This document shows, in pieces, positions 1 through 7,851 of a stretch of DNA of 19,403 bases. The DNA lies in contig CAUASB010000018.1 in the NCBI GenBank assembly GCA_958431815.1, positions 1 through 19,403 on the forward strand, written 5' to 3'. The position numbers were made by a program, and so were the translations under genes. The stretch comes from an uncultured Eggerthella sp. (GTDB taxonomy: Bacteria > Actinomycetota > Coriobacteriia > Coriobacteriales > Eggerthellaceae). The stretch's first letter is position 1, and each line of letters begins with the position of its first letter. Under the pieces are notes generated by a model. It did not search any database and was not told the DNA's origin. It worked only from the letters and a program-made list of their open reading frames with translations.

Positions 1-1422
1 ATTGAACATGGCAGATAGCGTTTTTGCCTCTTCGTTTCGACTGCAGAAAATCAAACCTTTACGGTCTTTCTTGCGCACCGAGTATTCTTCAATTTTTCTT
101 GTTATATGACAGACGCGTGCTTCGGAAGTGAGCTGTGAAAAAGCAGAGAAGTCATCCGCCTCTTTGTCATCAATATTTAGGTCGGCAATACCGTAGTAGT
201 GAAAGGGGACGAGCATTTCGTTTTCGAGCGCGTCTTGCAGGGTGATTCGATAAGCAATTACATGGTTGAATAATTCGTATACGTTGTATCCATCTGTCCT
301 GCTTGGGGTTGCTGTCATTCCCAGGATAAATTTTGGCTGGAAATAGGCCAATATCTTTTGATAGCTCTTCGCTCCTGTTCGATGTGCTTCATCGATGATG
401 ATGTAATCGAACTCTTCTGGCGAGAAGTTCGTTAAATGCCCTGATAAGTTAACGGCCATTGCAAATAGGCAGCTTGCGTTTCTTTCCCCAGCATTACTGA
501 ATTGACCGTAGGTATACGTATCTCCCAGCACATCAGCGAAACTCTTTTGAGAGACATCGAGAATTCGCTGCCTATGGGCTACAAAAAGAACTTTTTTGGG
601 TTTTGTCCTTTCGATTTCAAAGGCCGAAAGGTAAGTTTTTCCTGTTCCGGTCGCTGAGACCAACAGGGCTCTCGGCTCGTTTCTTTTATGCAAGACGTTC
701 AGGGCTTCTAGGGCTTGAGATTGCATTTGATTTGGTTTGATTTTTGATGTGGTGCCAGAACCATTTATCGTAAGGCTGCTTTGGTTTTGTTCGAGTGCGT
801 ATTGGCTATATCTCTTTGGGGAGCAATCGAGGTAGGCTTCGTAATTGTCAACCCATGCATTGGTTATTGCTGTTGTGAGATTGTCGTTCCATAGTTTCAA
901 GAATTCCTCTTTTGTTTGGTGGAGGATTTCTCCGTTTGGAAACGATCGAAACAAGACGTTCCATTCTTTATTGCAGGTCAAAGCTGTCTGCGTAAGGTTA
1001 GAGCTTCCAATGATTATGGTGGAAATTCCATCTTGATCAAAGAAGTATCCTTTTGCGTGCAGGCTGCCTTGATAAATACGCGCCTCGATATTTGGGTATT
1101 CGAGGATTTTTCTAAGAGCATCAGGCTCGTTGAAAGAAAGGTATGTTGAGGTAAGGATTCGACCTGGTATTTTTTTGCTGCTCAATTCAGCAAGGATTTC
1201 GGTGAGCATTTGAATACCGCTTGAAGTTATAAACGCTACAGATAAATCAAAACTTGTGCAGTTGGCGAATTCTTTTTTAAGGACGGAAAGCACATTGCAA
1301 GCTGAATCGCTATTGCTGAGGATTTTTGGAGCATAGCGGTCGTCGGCTTTCTTGCTTGAGTCAATGAAGCTTGATTCAAGGCTGGCGGAAAAGTCAATCA
1401 CGTTGTATTCGATGTCTCCCAT
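1..1422 (-). CDS. PLD-nuclease / SF2 (DEAH) helicase protein, C-terminus cut by window edge
   Basis: Reading the minus strand from ATG at 1422 gives 474 uninterrupted codons to base 1, so the C-terminal part lies outside the window. The start has a clean GGAGG eight bases upstream. Residues about 50-160 carry a phospholipase-D-type nuclease motif: H122-A-K124, D129, then G139-S-S-N142. A superfamily 2 helicase core follows: Walker A SATGTGKT, the DEAH box in IIIDEAHRTG, and motif III TATPSRTDG. The end of the window enters the second RecA lobe (KGLIFCSRN). This PLD-then-helicase order matches large bacterial proteins of about 900-1000 residues that usually end in DUF3427; that end is not visible here. 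Such proteins occur in DNA repair and phage-defence settings (family knowledge). The gene is AT-rich with AGA/AAA/TTA-type codons unlike the housekeeping genes downstream, suggesting transfer. It diverges from a Nudix gene. Architecture is certain; role is inferred. Confidence 0.88.
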   Translation of the reverse strand, partial: MGDIEYNVIDFSASLESSFIDSSKKADDRYAPKILSNSDSACNVLSVLKKEFANCTSFDLSVAFITSSGIQMLTEILAELSSKKIPGRILTSTYLSFNEPDALRKILEYPNIEARIYQGSLHAKGYFFDQDGISTIIIGSSNLTQTALTCNKEWNVLFRSFPNGEILHQTKEEFLKLWNDNLTTAITNAWVDNYEAYLDCSPKRYSQYALEQNQSSLTINGSGTTSKIKPNQMQSQALEALNVLHKRNEPRALLVSATGTGKTYLSAFEIERTKPKKVLFVAHRQRILDVSQKSFADVLGDTYTYGQFSNAGERNASCLFAMAVNLSGHLTNFSPEEFDYIIIDEAHRTGAKSYQKILAYFQPKFILGMTATPSRTDGYNVYELFNHVIAYRITLQDALENEMLVPFHYYGIADLNIDDKEADDFSAFSQLTSEARVCHITRKIEEYSVRKKDRKGLIFCSRNEEAKTLSAMFN

Positions 1423-1537
1423 ATTTATGCCCTCCGATGGTGCTTCAATGAAATCCCAGATGAATGTTCTATTGAGATCTTATCCGGTTGATCGCCTTCG
1501 ATTCCGACTCGGCTTATAAATGCGTAGAGCGGCGAAT

Positions 1538-1556
1538 CCTGCCGGTGCCCGGCAGG
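1538..1556. repeat. 19-bp perfect hairpin in the divergent helicase/Nudix gap
   Basis: Arms CCTGCCGG (1538-1545) and CCGGCAGG (1549-1556) are perfectly complementary around a 3-base TGC loop. The hairpin sits 44 bases before the Nudix GTG start and 116 bases from the helicase ATG, in a 178-bp gap (1423-1600) with no gene. No T-run follows it, so it is not a typical terminator. It could be an operator or a leader RNA hairpin. It is GC-rich within AT-rich DNA. I see no convincing -35/-10 pair in this gap on either strand. Confidence 0.55.
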
Positions 1557-1600
1557 TGAAAGGTCCTCGATGCGAGGTTTGATGTCTTGGGAGGTTACTC

Positions 1601-1996
1601 GTGAAGACGATAAACGTGGTTGCTGCGGCAATTCTTCATGATGGAAAAGTATTTGCAACTCAAAGGGGATACGGCGAATTCAAAGGTGGTTGGGAATTCC
1701 CTGGAGGAAAGGTTGAAAAGGGGGAGACGGCGGAAGAAGCGCTTATTCGAGAAATCCATGAGGAACTGAAAGCTACAATTTCGGTTGACTCATTTCTTTG
1801 TCAGGTTGAGTATGACTATCCTTCGTTTCACTTGTCTATGGGCTGCTTTCTTTGCAAGGTTGTGGATGGTCACTTAGAATTGCTTGAACATTCGGCTGCG
1901 AAATGGCTTGGAAGTGCTGATCTTCGCTCGGTAAATTGGCTGCCTGCCGACATTGGTGCTGTTGAAGCATTGGAAAAGTTGGACGTGTTGAACTAA
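1601..1996 (+). CDS. Nudix hydrolase, MutT-like (deoxy)nucleoside triphosphate pyrophosphohydrolase
   Basis: A 131-residue single-domain Nudix protein, the usual MutT size. The Nudix box is intact at residues 36-58 in the G-x5-E-x7-REU-xEE form: G36, E42, R50-E51-I52 and E54-E55, the metal-binding glutamates. The N-terminus (INVVAAAILHDGKVFATQR) and the GGWEFPGGKVE core resemble MutT/NudG enzymes, which hydrolyse 8-oxo-dGTP or oxidised CTP to monophosphate and pyrophosphate; the substrate cannot be fixed from sequence. The start is GTG at 1601 behind GGGAGG with 6-base spacing. It diverges from the PLD-helicase gene and shares its AT-rich composition, so the two may form one module that cleans the nucleotide pool or acts on modified nucleotides (inference). 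Nothing recognisable is co-directional until the TetR gene 300 bases on. Confidence 0.9.
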   Translation: MKTINVVAAAILHDGKVFATQRGYGEFKGGWEFPGGKVEKGETAEEALIREIHEELKATISVDSFLCQVEYDYPSFHLSMGCFLCKVVDGHLELLEHSAAKWLGSADLRSVNWLPADIGAVEALEKLDVLN

Positions 1997-2180
1997 TGCA
2001 CAGCGATGGCGCTTTTCAAGAGTGGAGAGCTCCGTTGCTGCCAAGATTCCCAGGGCCATGTACCTTGCTTGTCCATTGATGCGGCAACCTTGGCTCAACG
2101 TCTGAGTTTTTGCACGAGCATCAGATAAGTGTCCTCTGCCTCCCATCTCCACACCACCTTCATGGTTACGGAGCCGTTTC
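1997..2180. other. Intergenic stretch after the Nudix gene, no supported gene
   Basis: The gap between the Nudix stop and the next gene (1997-2297, about 300 bases) holds only short open frames on either strand, without good ribosome sites or recognisable protein. I see no stem with a T-run, so the Nudix transcript has no obvious intrinsic terminator. The right end holds the candidate TetR promoter, listed separately. The AT-rich to GC-rich change falls about here, so this may be a boundary of the accessory segment. Confidence 0.4.
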
Positions 2181-2209
2181 TTGCCGCTTTCCGTACCCCT
2201 TGGTACTAT
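2181..2209 (+). promoter_or_regulatory. Candidate promoter for TetR-activase pair
   Basis: TTGCCG (2181-2186) is separated by 17 bases from TACTAT (2204-2209), which is preceded by TGG, giving an extended -10. Each hexamer matches the sigma-70-type consensus at 4 of 6. The predicted transcript start near 2216 leaves a leader of about 80 bases before the GTG at 2298. A short inverted repeat, GTACC (2193-2197) / GGTAC (2202-2206), overlaps the spacer and -10 and could be part of an autorepression site, but its arms are only 5 bp. Confidence 0.4.
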
Positions 2210-2297
2210 GTTTTTGCACACTGTGTTCATTAATGGTCGCTTTGTCTAACTTGCAGCCCGAGCTCGCAAGCGACCGCACAAGGGGGAAGAGGTTATC

Positions 2298-2990
2298 GTG
2301 CCAGCTGGTTCCAGCGCACAACTGCGTTGCACTGACAACGCCGGCATCGTTGCGCCGTCTTTTGGCGATGGCGCCAGTTCTGCTGCGTCCTGCGCGGAAG
2401 ACCGCCGCATCACGCGCAGCAAGAAGGCCCTTCGCGGCGCGCTTATTTCCCTTATGGAAGAAAAGGGCTTCGAAGCCATCACGGTAAACGACCTGTGCTC
2501 CGCCGCCGATCTTAACCGTGGCACGTTCTACAACCATTTCCGCAGCAAGGAACATCTTCTTGCCACCTTCGAAGATGAAGTGATGGCCGACCTTGCGCAC
2601 ATCCAAACGCAGATGGAAGCGTTCAACGTGCGCGATGTGGTAGCCGTGCGCCTTATGAAGCGCCCGTTGCCGTTCCTCGTTGAACTCTTCGACTATCTGC
2701 GCAAACAGGGCGCGTTTCTGCATGCGGTGCTTGGCCCCGGCGGTGACGCCGCCTTCGGCCCGCGCTTGCGCGATTCGGTGTGCACGCACCTTATCCAAAG
2801 TGTGCTCCACGAGCAGTATCGAAACGATCCTAGCCCGTTTGTTAGCTATTACCTGGCCTTTTACGCTTCGGCGTACTTAGGCGTCATTACCCATTGGATT
2901 GAAACCGGCATGAAGGAAAGCTCGGAGGAAATGGCCCTCATTGCCATGCGCCTGCTTTTCATCAAGCCCGGCGAACCTATTCGAATGTGA
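2298..2990 (+). CDS. TetR/AcrR-family transcriptional regulator
   Basis: A 230-residue protein with a TetR-type DNA-binding domain at about residues 36-85. The recognisable helix-turn-helix runs from AITVNDLCSAA to NRGTFYNHFRSKEHLL, with the family's typical FYNHFxSKE end. The C-terminal half (90-230) is a helical ligand-binding region, most like the TetR_C_8-type domains found with acyl or small-metabolite sensing regulators (recall, not searched). The GTG at 2298 is the first usable start after the in-frame stop at 2247-2249 and has AAGAGG five bases upstream; the next in-frame methionine is inside the DNA-binding domain. This gives an unusual Ala/Ser-rich extension of about 33 residues. 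The stop lies 11 bases before the activase ATG and overlaps that gene's ribosome site, so the two are probably one transcript and the regulator likely controls the activase (inference). Confidence 0.87.
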   Translation: MPAGSSAQLRCTDNAGIVAPSFGDGASSAASCAEDRRITRSKKALRGALISLMEEKGFEAITVNDLCSAADLNRGTFYNHFRSKEHLLATFEDEVMADLAHIQTQMEAFNVRDVVAVRLMKRPLPFLVELFDYLRKQGAFLHAVLGPGGDAAFGPRLRDSVCTHLIQSVLHEQYRNDPSPFVSYYLAFYASAYLGVITHWIETGMKESSEEMALIAMRLLFIKPGEPIRM

Positions 2991-3001
2991 GGAGATTCAC
3001 C

Positions 3002-6000
3002 ATGGCAACCGAAGCTGGAGCCCCTAAGCTCCACCTTGGCATAGACGTGGGATCAACCACGGTAAAAGTTGCAGTTCTGGACGCTGACGAGCAAATCGTC
3101 TACTCCGTGTACCGCCGCCACCACGCCGATGTGCGTGCAACGGTGCTGGAAGTGCTGCGCGAAGCGGCGGCTCAGTTCCCCGACAAGGAAGTTACCGTAG
3201 CCATCACCGGCTCGGGCGGCTTGCTGCTTTCCCAGTGGTTGGGCATCGAATTCGTGCAGGAAGTTATCGCTTCCAAAACCGCTGTTGAAACCTTCATCCC
3301 CAAGACCGATGTTGCCATCGAGCTTGGTGGCGAAGACGCGAAGATCATCTACTTTGACAACGGCATCGAACAGCGCATGAACGGCACCTGCGCCGGCGGC
3401 ACCGGTGCGTTCATCGACCAGATGGCTGCGCTTTTGGATACCGACGCTACGGGCCTGAACGAACTGGCGCAGCACCACACCGTGCTGTATCCGATTGCCA
3501 GCCGCTGCGGCGTGTTTGCCAAAACCGACGTGCAGCCCCTGCTCAACGAAGGCGCCAAGAAGGAAGACATCGCGGCTTCCATTTTCCAGTCGGTTGTTAC
3601 CCAGACCATTTCGGGCTTGGCGTGCGGCCGTCCTATCCGCGGCCATGTGGCATTCCTCGGTGGCCCGCTTCAGTACCTTCCTGAACTGCGCAAACGCTTC
3701 TACGAAACGCTTGAACTCGATGAAGAACACATCATCGTGCCTGACAACGCCCACCTGTTTGTGGCCAGCGGCTGCGCTTTGGCTGGCTCCGAGGCCAAGC
3801 CCGAGCTGCTCTCCGACGTGGTATCCCGCCTGGAGAACTTGGGCGACGTACAGGGCAGCGAAGTAGTGCGCCTGCCCCCGCTGTTCAAAGACGAAGCCGA
3901 CTACAACGAATTCAAAGAGCGCCACGACAAGGAGAAGGTGCGCCGCACCGACCTGGCAACGTACGTCGGCCCGGCCTACCTGGGCATCGATGCTGGTTCA
4001 ACCACGTTCAAGAGCGCGCTTATCGCCGAAGACGGCAGCCTTCTGTGGAGCAGCTACGTGAACAACAAGGGCGATGTTCTGGGTTGTGCCAAGCGCGCCC
4101 TGGCTGAGCTGTACAAGCAGCTTCCCGTCGATGAGGCAGGCAAGCCCAAAGTAACCATCGGTCATGTAACGGTAACCGGCTACGGCGAAGCGCTGCTGCT
4201 GGAAGCCCTGCGCGTTGACTCGGGCGAAATCGAAACGGTAGCGCACCTGCGCGGTTCGCAGGAAATGCTTCCCGGCGTCGAGTTCATCTTGGACATCGGC
4301 GGTCAGGACATGAAGTGCCTGCGCGTGAAAGACGGCGTTATCGACCACATCATGCTGAACGAGGCCTGCTCTTCCGGCTGCGGTTCGTTCATCGAAAGCT
4401 TCGCATCGGGCCTGAACCTGGACGTTTCCGAGTTCGCGCAGAGTGCCATTAAGGCTGAAAACCCCGTTGACCTGGGCAGCCGCTGCACGGTGTTCATGAA
4501 CAGCCGCGTGAAGCAGGCGCAGAAGGAAGGTGCCACGGTGGGTGATATTGCCGCTGGCCTGGCCCTTTCCGTTATCAAGAACGCCCTGTTCAAGGTAATC
4601 AAAATTCGCGACCCCCGCGAAGTGGGCAAGAAGGTTATTGTTCAGGGCGGCACGTTCCTGAACGATGCGGTGCTGCGCGCATTCGAGCAGCTGGCCGAAA
4701 CCAATGCGGTTCGGCCCGACATTGCTGGCAACATGGGCGCTTACGGTGCTGCGCTTCTGGCGCGCGACCGCGCTCACGCTAAGGAAGCCGCAACTGGCGC
4801 GCCGGCGCATACTTCCATGTTGGACCTGGAATCGCTGCTGGCGCTTGAGCCCACGCATCGCAACGTGCGCTGCAAGGCGTGCTCCAACCATTGCCTGCTT
4901 ACCATCAACGACTTCGGCAAAGACGAGAAAACGGGCAAGCACCGCCGCTTCATCACGGGCAACCGTTGCGAAAAGGGCGCGGGCCTTGCAGAAGAAGCAG
5001 CCAAGGTTCCCAATCTCTTCGAGTACAAGACCAAGCGCATGTTCGACCATTACCAGCCGCTTTCCAAGGAAGAAGCTACCCGTGCAACGGTGGGCATCCC
5101 GCGCGCGCTGAACATGTACGAGAACTACCCGTTCTGGTTCACGTTCTTCACGAAGCTGGGCTTCCGTGTGGTGCTTTCCGACCCGTCAATGAAAAAGACC
5201 TACGAAGCGGGTATCGAATCCATGCCGTCCGAAAGCGTGTGCTACCCGGCAAAGCTTTCCCATGGCCACATCATGAACCTGTTGGAAAAGGACATCGACT
5301 TCATCTGGATGCCGTGCGCCAAGTACGAGCGTCAGGAAGACGAAACCGCGGGCAACCATTTCAATTGCCCCATCGTTATGAGCTACTCTGAGGCGCTGAA
5401 GCTCAACGTCGACGCGCTGAACGAAACCGATATCCAGTTCCTGAACCCCTTCGTGCCGTACCACATGAAGGACAAGCTGAAGGAACGCCTGTATGTAGAG
5501 CTCGTCGAAAAGCATCCTGAGCTCATGGGTGCGGGCAAGGCTCCCACGAAGGCGGAAATCGCGGAAGCGGTAGACGCTGCATGGGCGGAAGACGAACAGC
5601 TTCATGAAGACATTCACAACAAGGGTATGGAAACCCTGAAGTGGATCGAAGATCACGGCGTTCATGGCATCGTGCTTGCGGGCCGTCCGTACCACGGCGA
5701 TCCCGAAATCAACCACGCCATCCCCGAGCTGCTTACCAGCTTCGGCCTTGCCGTGTTCACGGAAGATTCCATTGCCCATATGGGCCAGGTGGAACGCCCG
5801 TTGCGCGCAGTTGACCAGTGGATGTACCACACGCGCCTGTACCGTGCCGCCAAGGTGGTTACCCAGCGCGATGATTTGGACCTTATTCAGCTGAACAGCT
5901 TCGGTTGCGGTCTTGACGCCATCACTACCGACCAGGTTCAGGAAATCCTGGAAGGCTCGGGCAAGATCTACACCGTTCTGAAGATCGACGAGGTTTCCAA

Positions 6001-7633
6001 CCTGGGTGCGGCTCGCATTCGCGTGCGCTCGCTTTTGGCAGCCCTGAAAGATCAGGCCGACGAGCGCGCTGAGCAGGCTGCCCTTGAAGGCGGATGCCCG
6101 GTATGCGGCATCGATGCCGACAAGTTGGAAGCCGATGTGGCTGCACGCGAAGCGGCCATCGAAGCTAAAACCGGCAAGCGCGAAGCCGAGGCGGGTGCTG
6201 CGGTTGCGGCCGAGATTGCCCACGAACAGGGTGGGGCGGCGTGCAGCACGGCGGAAGCCCTGATGCACGATGAGCATGCGCGCGAAGCGGAGTCCACGGC
6301 ATTCCCGAAGGTGCAGTTCACCCAGGAAATGAAGGATGCCGGCTATACCATTCTGTGTCCGCAGATGGCGCCGATTCACTTTGACCTTTTGGTGCCTATC
6401 TTCCGTGCAAATGGCTACAACCTGGAGCTTTTGCCCGCTGTTGACCACGGTGCGGTGGATGCTGGCCTGAAGTACGTGAACAACGACATCTGCTACCCGT
6501 CCATCCTGGTTACCGGCCAGATCATGGAAGCGGTAACCTCGGGCCGTTACGACACCGACAAGCTGGCGGTTATCATCACGCAAACGGGCGGCGGCTGCCG
6601 CGCAACCAATTACATCAGCCTTATCCGCAAGGCGCTGAAGGCGGCAGGTCTGGGCCATATCCCGGTGATTTCGTTGGCGTTCAAGAAGCTTGACGAATCC
6701 AACCCGGGCTTCAAGGTGACGGCAACCATGCTGTACAACGCCATCTTTGCGCTGTTCTACGGCGACTTGCTTATGCAGTGCCTGTATCGCACGCGCCCCT
6801 ATGAAATCGAAAAGGGCGCAGCGGAGCAGCTGTTCAACTACTGGATGGAAAAGTGCAAGCGCCAAATCAGCGAAGGCGAGAAGTTCGGCCGCTACAAGAA
6901 GACGGTGCGCGCCATCGTCGACGACTTCGACAACCTGCCGCTGCAGGGTGAAGGCACCAAGCCGCGCGTTGGCGTTGTGGGCGAGATTCTGGTTAAGTTC
7001 CATCCCACGGCAAACAACCAGGTGGTAGACGTAATCGAGTCCGAAGGCTGTGAAGCGGTTGTGCCCGGCCTGGTCGACTTCTTCCTGTTCGGCATCGCTG
7101 GTTCCATCTTCCAGCAGGATGGCGTCGGCAAGTCGAAGAAGGGCGCTATGGGTGCGAAGGCCGGCTTGGCCGCTATTGCCAAATTGCGCAAGCCGATGAA
7201 CGATGCGCTGGCGAAGTCGAACCGCTTCGAGCCGCCGACGGATATCTTCGAGTTGGCAAGCTACGCCGAAGAGATCCTTTCGCTGTGCAATTCCATGGGC
7301 GAAGGCTGGCTGCTCACCGCCGAGATGTGCGAGCTCATTCGCAACGGTGCGCCGAACATCGTGTGCGCCCAGCCCTTCGCATGCTTGCCGAACCATGTGG
7401 TGGGCAAGGCGGTTATCAAGGAACTGCGCCGTCGCTACAAGGGCACCAACATTGTTGCGGTTGACTACGACCCCGGCGCTTCCGAGGTAAACCAGCTGAA
7501 CCGCATCAAGCTGATGATCTCGGTTGCAAAGGCGAACCTGGCCGAAGAGCTGAAGGAAAAGCAGCATTCCGACGAGCAGGGAACCAAAACCGAGTTCCAC
7601 ACCGAAGACGAAGTGGAAACCACCCGCGCGTAA
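3002..7633 (+). CDS. Giant fused 2-hydroxyacyl-CoA dehydratase activase (BadF/BadG/HgdC x2 + DUF2229 + HgdB-like region)
   Basis: The ATG at 3002 has AGGAG with 7-base spacing and gives 1543 residues; a GTG at 2987 is possible but lacks a ribosome site. Two ASKHA ATPase domains (about 12-290 and 325-600) each begin with a phosphate loop (LGIDVGSTTVK; LGIDAGSTTFK). Each carries two cysteines 39 residues apart, C130/C169 and C456/C495, the same spacing as the [4Fe-4S] ligands C127/C166 of HgdC. A possible metal site follows (C624, C627, C631, C656), then a DUF2229-type region (about 690-900), a charged Ala/Glu-rich linker with a CPVC motif (about 1020-1100), and a C-terminal region with NNDICYPS and TQTGGGCRATN resembling HgdB-type dehydratase folds. 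The family couples ATP hydrolysis to low-potential electron transfer that starts 2-hydroxyacyl-CoA dehydration. Standalone fused forms are common in anaerobes; their substrate is unknown. No separate dehydratase subunits lie nearby. Confidence 0.92.
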   Translation: MATEAGAPKLHLGIDVGSTTVKVAVLDADEQIVYSVYRRHHADVRATVLEVLREAAAQFPDKEVTVAITGSGGLLLSQWLGIEFVQEVIASKTAVETFIPKTDVAIELGGEDAKIIYFDNGIEQRMNGTCAGGTGAFIDQMAALLDTDATGLNELAQHHTVLYPIASRCGVFAKTDVQPLLNEGAKKEDIAASIFQSVVTQTISGLACGRPIRGHVAFLGGPLQYLPELRKRFYETLELDEEHIIVPDNAHLFVASGCALAGSEAKPELLSDVVSRLENLGDVQGSEVVRLPPLFKDEADYNEFKERHDKEKVRRTDLATYVGPAYLGIDAGSTTFKSALIAEDGSLLWSSYVNNKGDVLGCAKRALAELYKQLPVDEAGKPKVTIGHVTVTGYGEALLLEALRVDSGEIETVAHLRGSQEMLPGVEFILDIGGQDMKCLRVKDGVIDHIMLNEACSSGCGSFIESFASGLNLDVSEFAQSAIKAENPVDLGSRCTVFMNSRVKQAQKEGATVGDIAAGLALSVIKNALFKVIKIRDPREVGKKVIVQGGTFLNDAVLRAFEQLAETNAVRPDIAGNMGAYGAALLARDRAHAKEAATGAPAHTSMLDLESLLALEPTHRNVRCKACSNHCLLTINDFGKDEKTGKHRRFITGNRCEKGAGLAEEAAKVPNLFEYKTKRMFDHYQPLSKEEATRATVGIPRALNMYENYPFWFTFFTKLGFRVVLSDPSMKKTYEAGIESMPSESVCYPAKLSHGHIMNLLEKDIDFIWMPCAKYERQEDETAGNHFNCPIVMSYSEALKLNVDALNETDIQFLNPFVPYHMKDKLKERLYVELVEKHPELMGAGKAPTKAEIAEAVDAAWAEDEQLHEDIHNKGMETLKWIEDHGVHGIVLAGRPYHGDPEINHAIPELLTSFGLAVFTEDSIAHMGQVERPLRAVDQWMYHTRLYRAAKVVTQRDDLDLIQLNSFGCGLDAITTDQVQEILEGSGKIYTVLKIDEVSNLGAARIRVRSLLAALKDQADERAEQAALEGGCPVCGIDADKLEADVAAREAAIEAKTGKREAEAGAAVAAEIAHEQGGAACSTAEALMHDEHAREAESTAFPKVQFTQEMKDAGYTILCPQMAPIHFDLLVPIFRANGYNLELLPAVDHGAVDAGLKYVNNDICYPSILVTGQIMEAVTSGRYDTDKLAVIITQTGGGCRATNYISLIRKALKAAGLGHIPVISLAFKKLDESNPGFKVTATMLYNAIFALFYGDLLMQCLYRTRPYEIEKGAAEQLFNYWMEKCKRQISEGEKFGRYKKTVRAIVDDFDNLPLQGEGTKPRVGVVGEILVKFHPTANNQVVDVIESEGCEAVVPGLVDFFLFGIAGSIFQQDGVGKSKKGAMGAKAGLAAIAKLRKPMNDALAKSNRFEPPTDIFELASYAEEILSLCNSMGEGWLLTAEMCELIRNGAPNIVCAQPFACLPNHVVGKAVIKELRRRYKGTNIVAVDYDPGASEVNQLNRIKLMISVAKANLAEELKEKQHSDEQGTKTEFHTEDEVETTRA

Positions 7634-7639
7634 CGGGGA

Positions 7640-7666
7640 AATGGGGACAGGTTCCAATCTCCCATT
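7640..7666 (+). repeat. REP-like GGGGACAGGTTCC element with weak hairpin
   Basis: Just after the activase stop, ATGGG (from 7641) and CCCAT flank a GGGGACAGGTTCC core and are followed by TTTTTA. The stem is only 5-6 bp. The GGGGACAGG/GGGAC words recall REP-type intergenic repeats mobilised by RAYT transposases in many bacteria (family knowledge). Copy number elsewhere in the genome is unknown from this window. Confidence 0.4.
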
Positions 7667-7672
7667 TTTATT

Positions 7673-7707
7673 AAGCGCCGCTACGGGCAACCGTGCGGCG
7701 CTTTTTT
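7673..7707 (+). terminator. Rho-independent terminator of the activase transcript
   Basis: A 9-bp stem AAGCGCCGC (7673-7681) / GCGGCGCTT (7695-7703) is extended by ACGG/CCGT closing a GCAA (GNRA) tetraloop, with one bulged T at 7682. A six-T run (7702-7707) follows. It lies 40 bases after the activase stop, so the TetR-activase unit probably ends here. Confidence 0.88.
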
Positions 7708-7712
7708 GTCCC

Positions 7713-7761
7713 ATCCAAAAGGCATCCAAAAGGGACTGTCCCTTTTGGATGCCTTTTGGAT
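7713..7761. repeat. 49-bp perfect palindrome with internal tandem words
   Basis: Two 24-base arms (7713-7736 and 7738-7761) are perfectly complementary around a single T at 7737. Each arm holds two tandem copies of ATCCAAAAGG (or its complement) with an 11-base period, and the centre reads GGGACTGTCCC. Outer GTCCC (7708-7712) and GGGAC (7766-7770) also pair if four bases bulge out. There is no T-run after it, so termination is not its obvious role. It resembles a REP/MITE-type palindromic element downstream of a true terminator. Confidence 0.85.
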
Positions 7762-7851
7762 ACAAGGGACTACGAAGTTGCGATGTGGCTTTTGTAAAGA
7801 TGAATTCACAAAAATGCAACAGGCGTTGAGCGGTGTAGAATTCCACGCACT

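Noticed and set aside
2110..2487. Plus-strand open frame of 125 codons overlapping the TetR start
   Set aside because: It overlaps the TetR gene in another frame, has no ribosome site or family resemblance, and contains the TetR promoter candidate.
5186..7846. Long open frame (886 codons) antisense to the activase
   Set aside because: It is a mirror of the codon bias of the activase gene, overlaps it completely, has no recognisable motif and no promoter context. The same holds for the long antisense frames at 3053-3925, 3998-5050 and 9676-12096, and for 18037-19281 across feoB.
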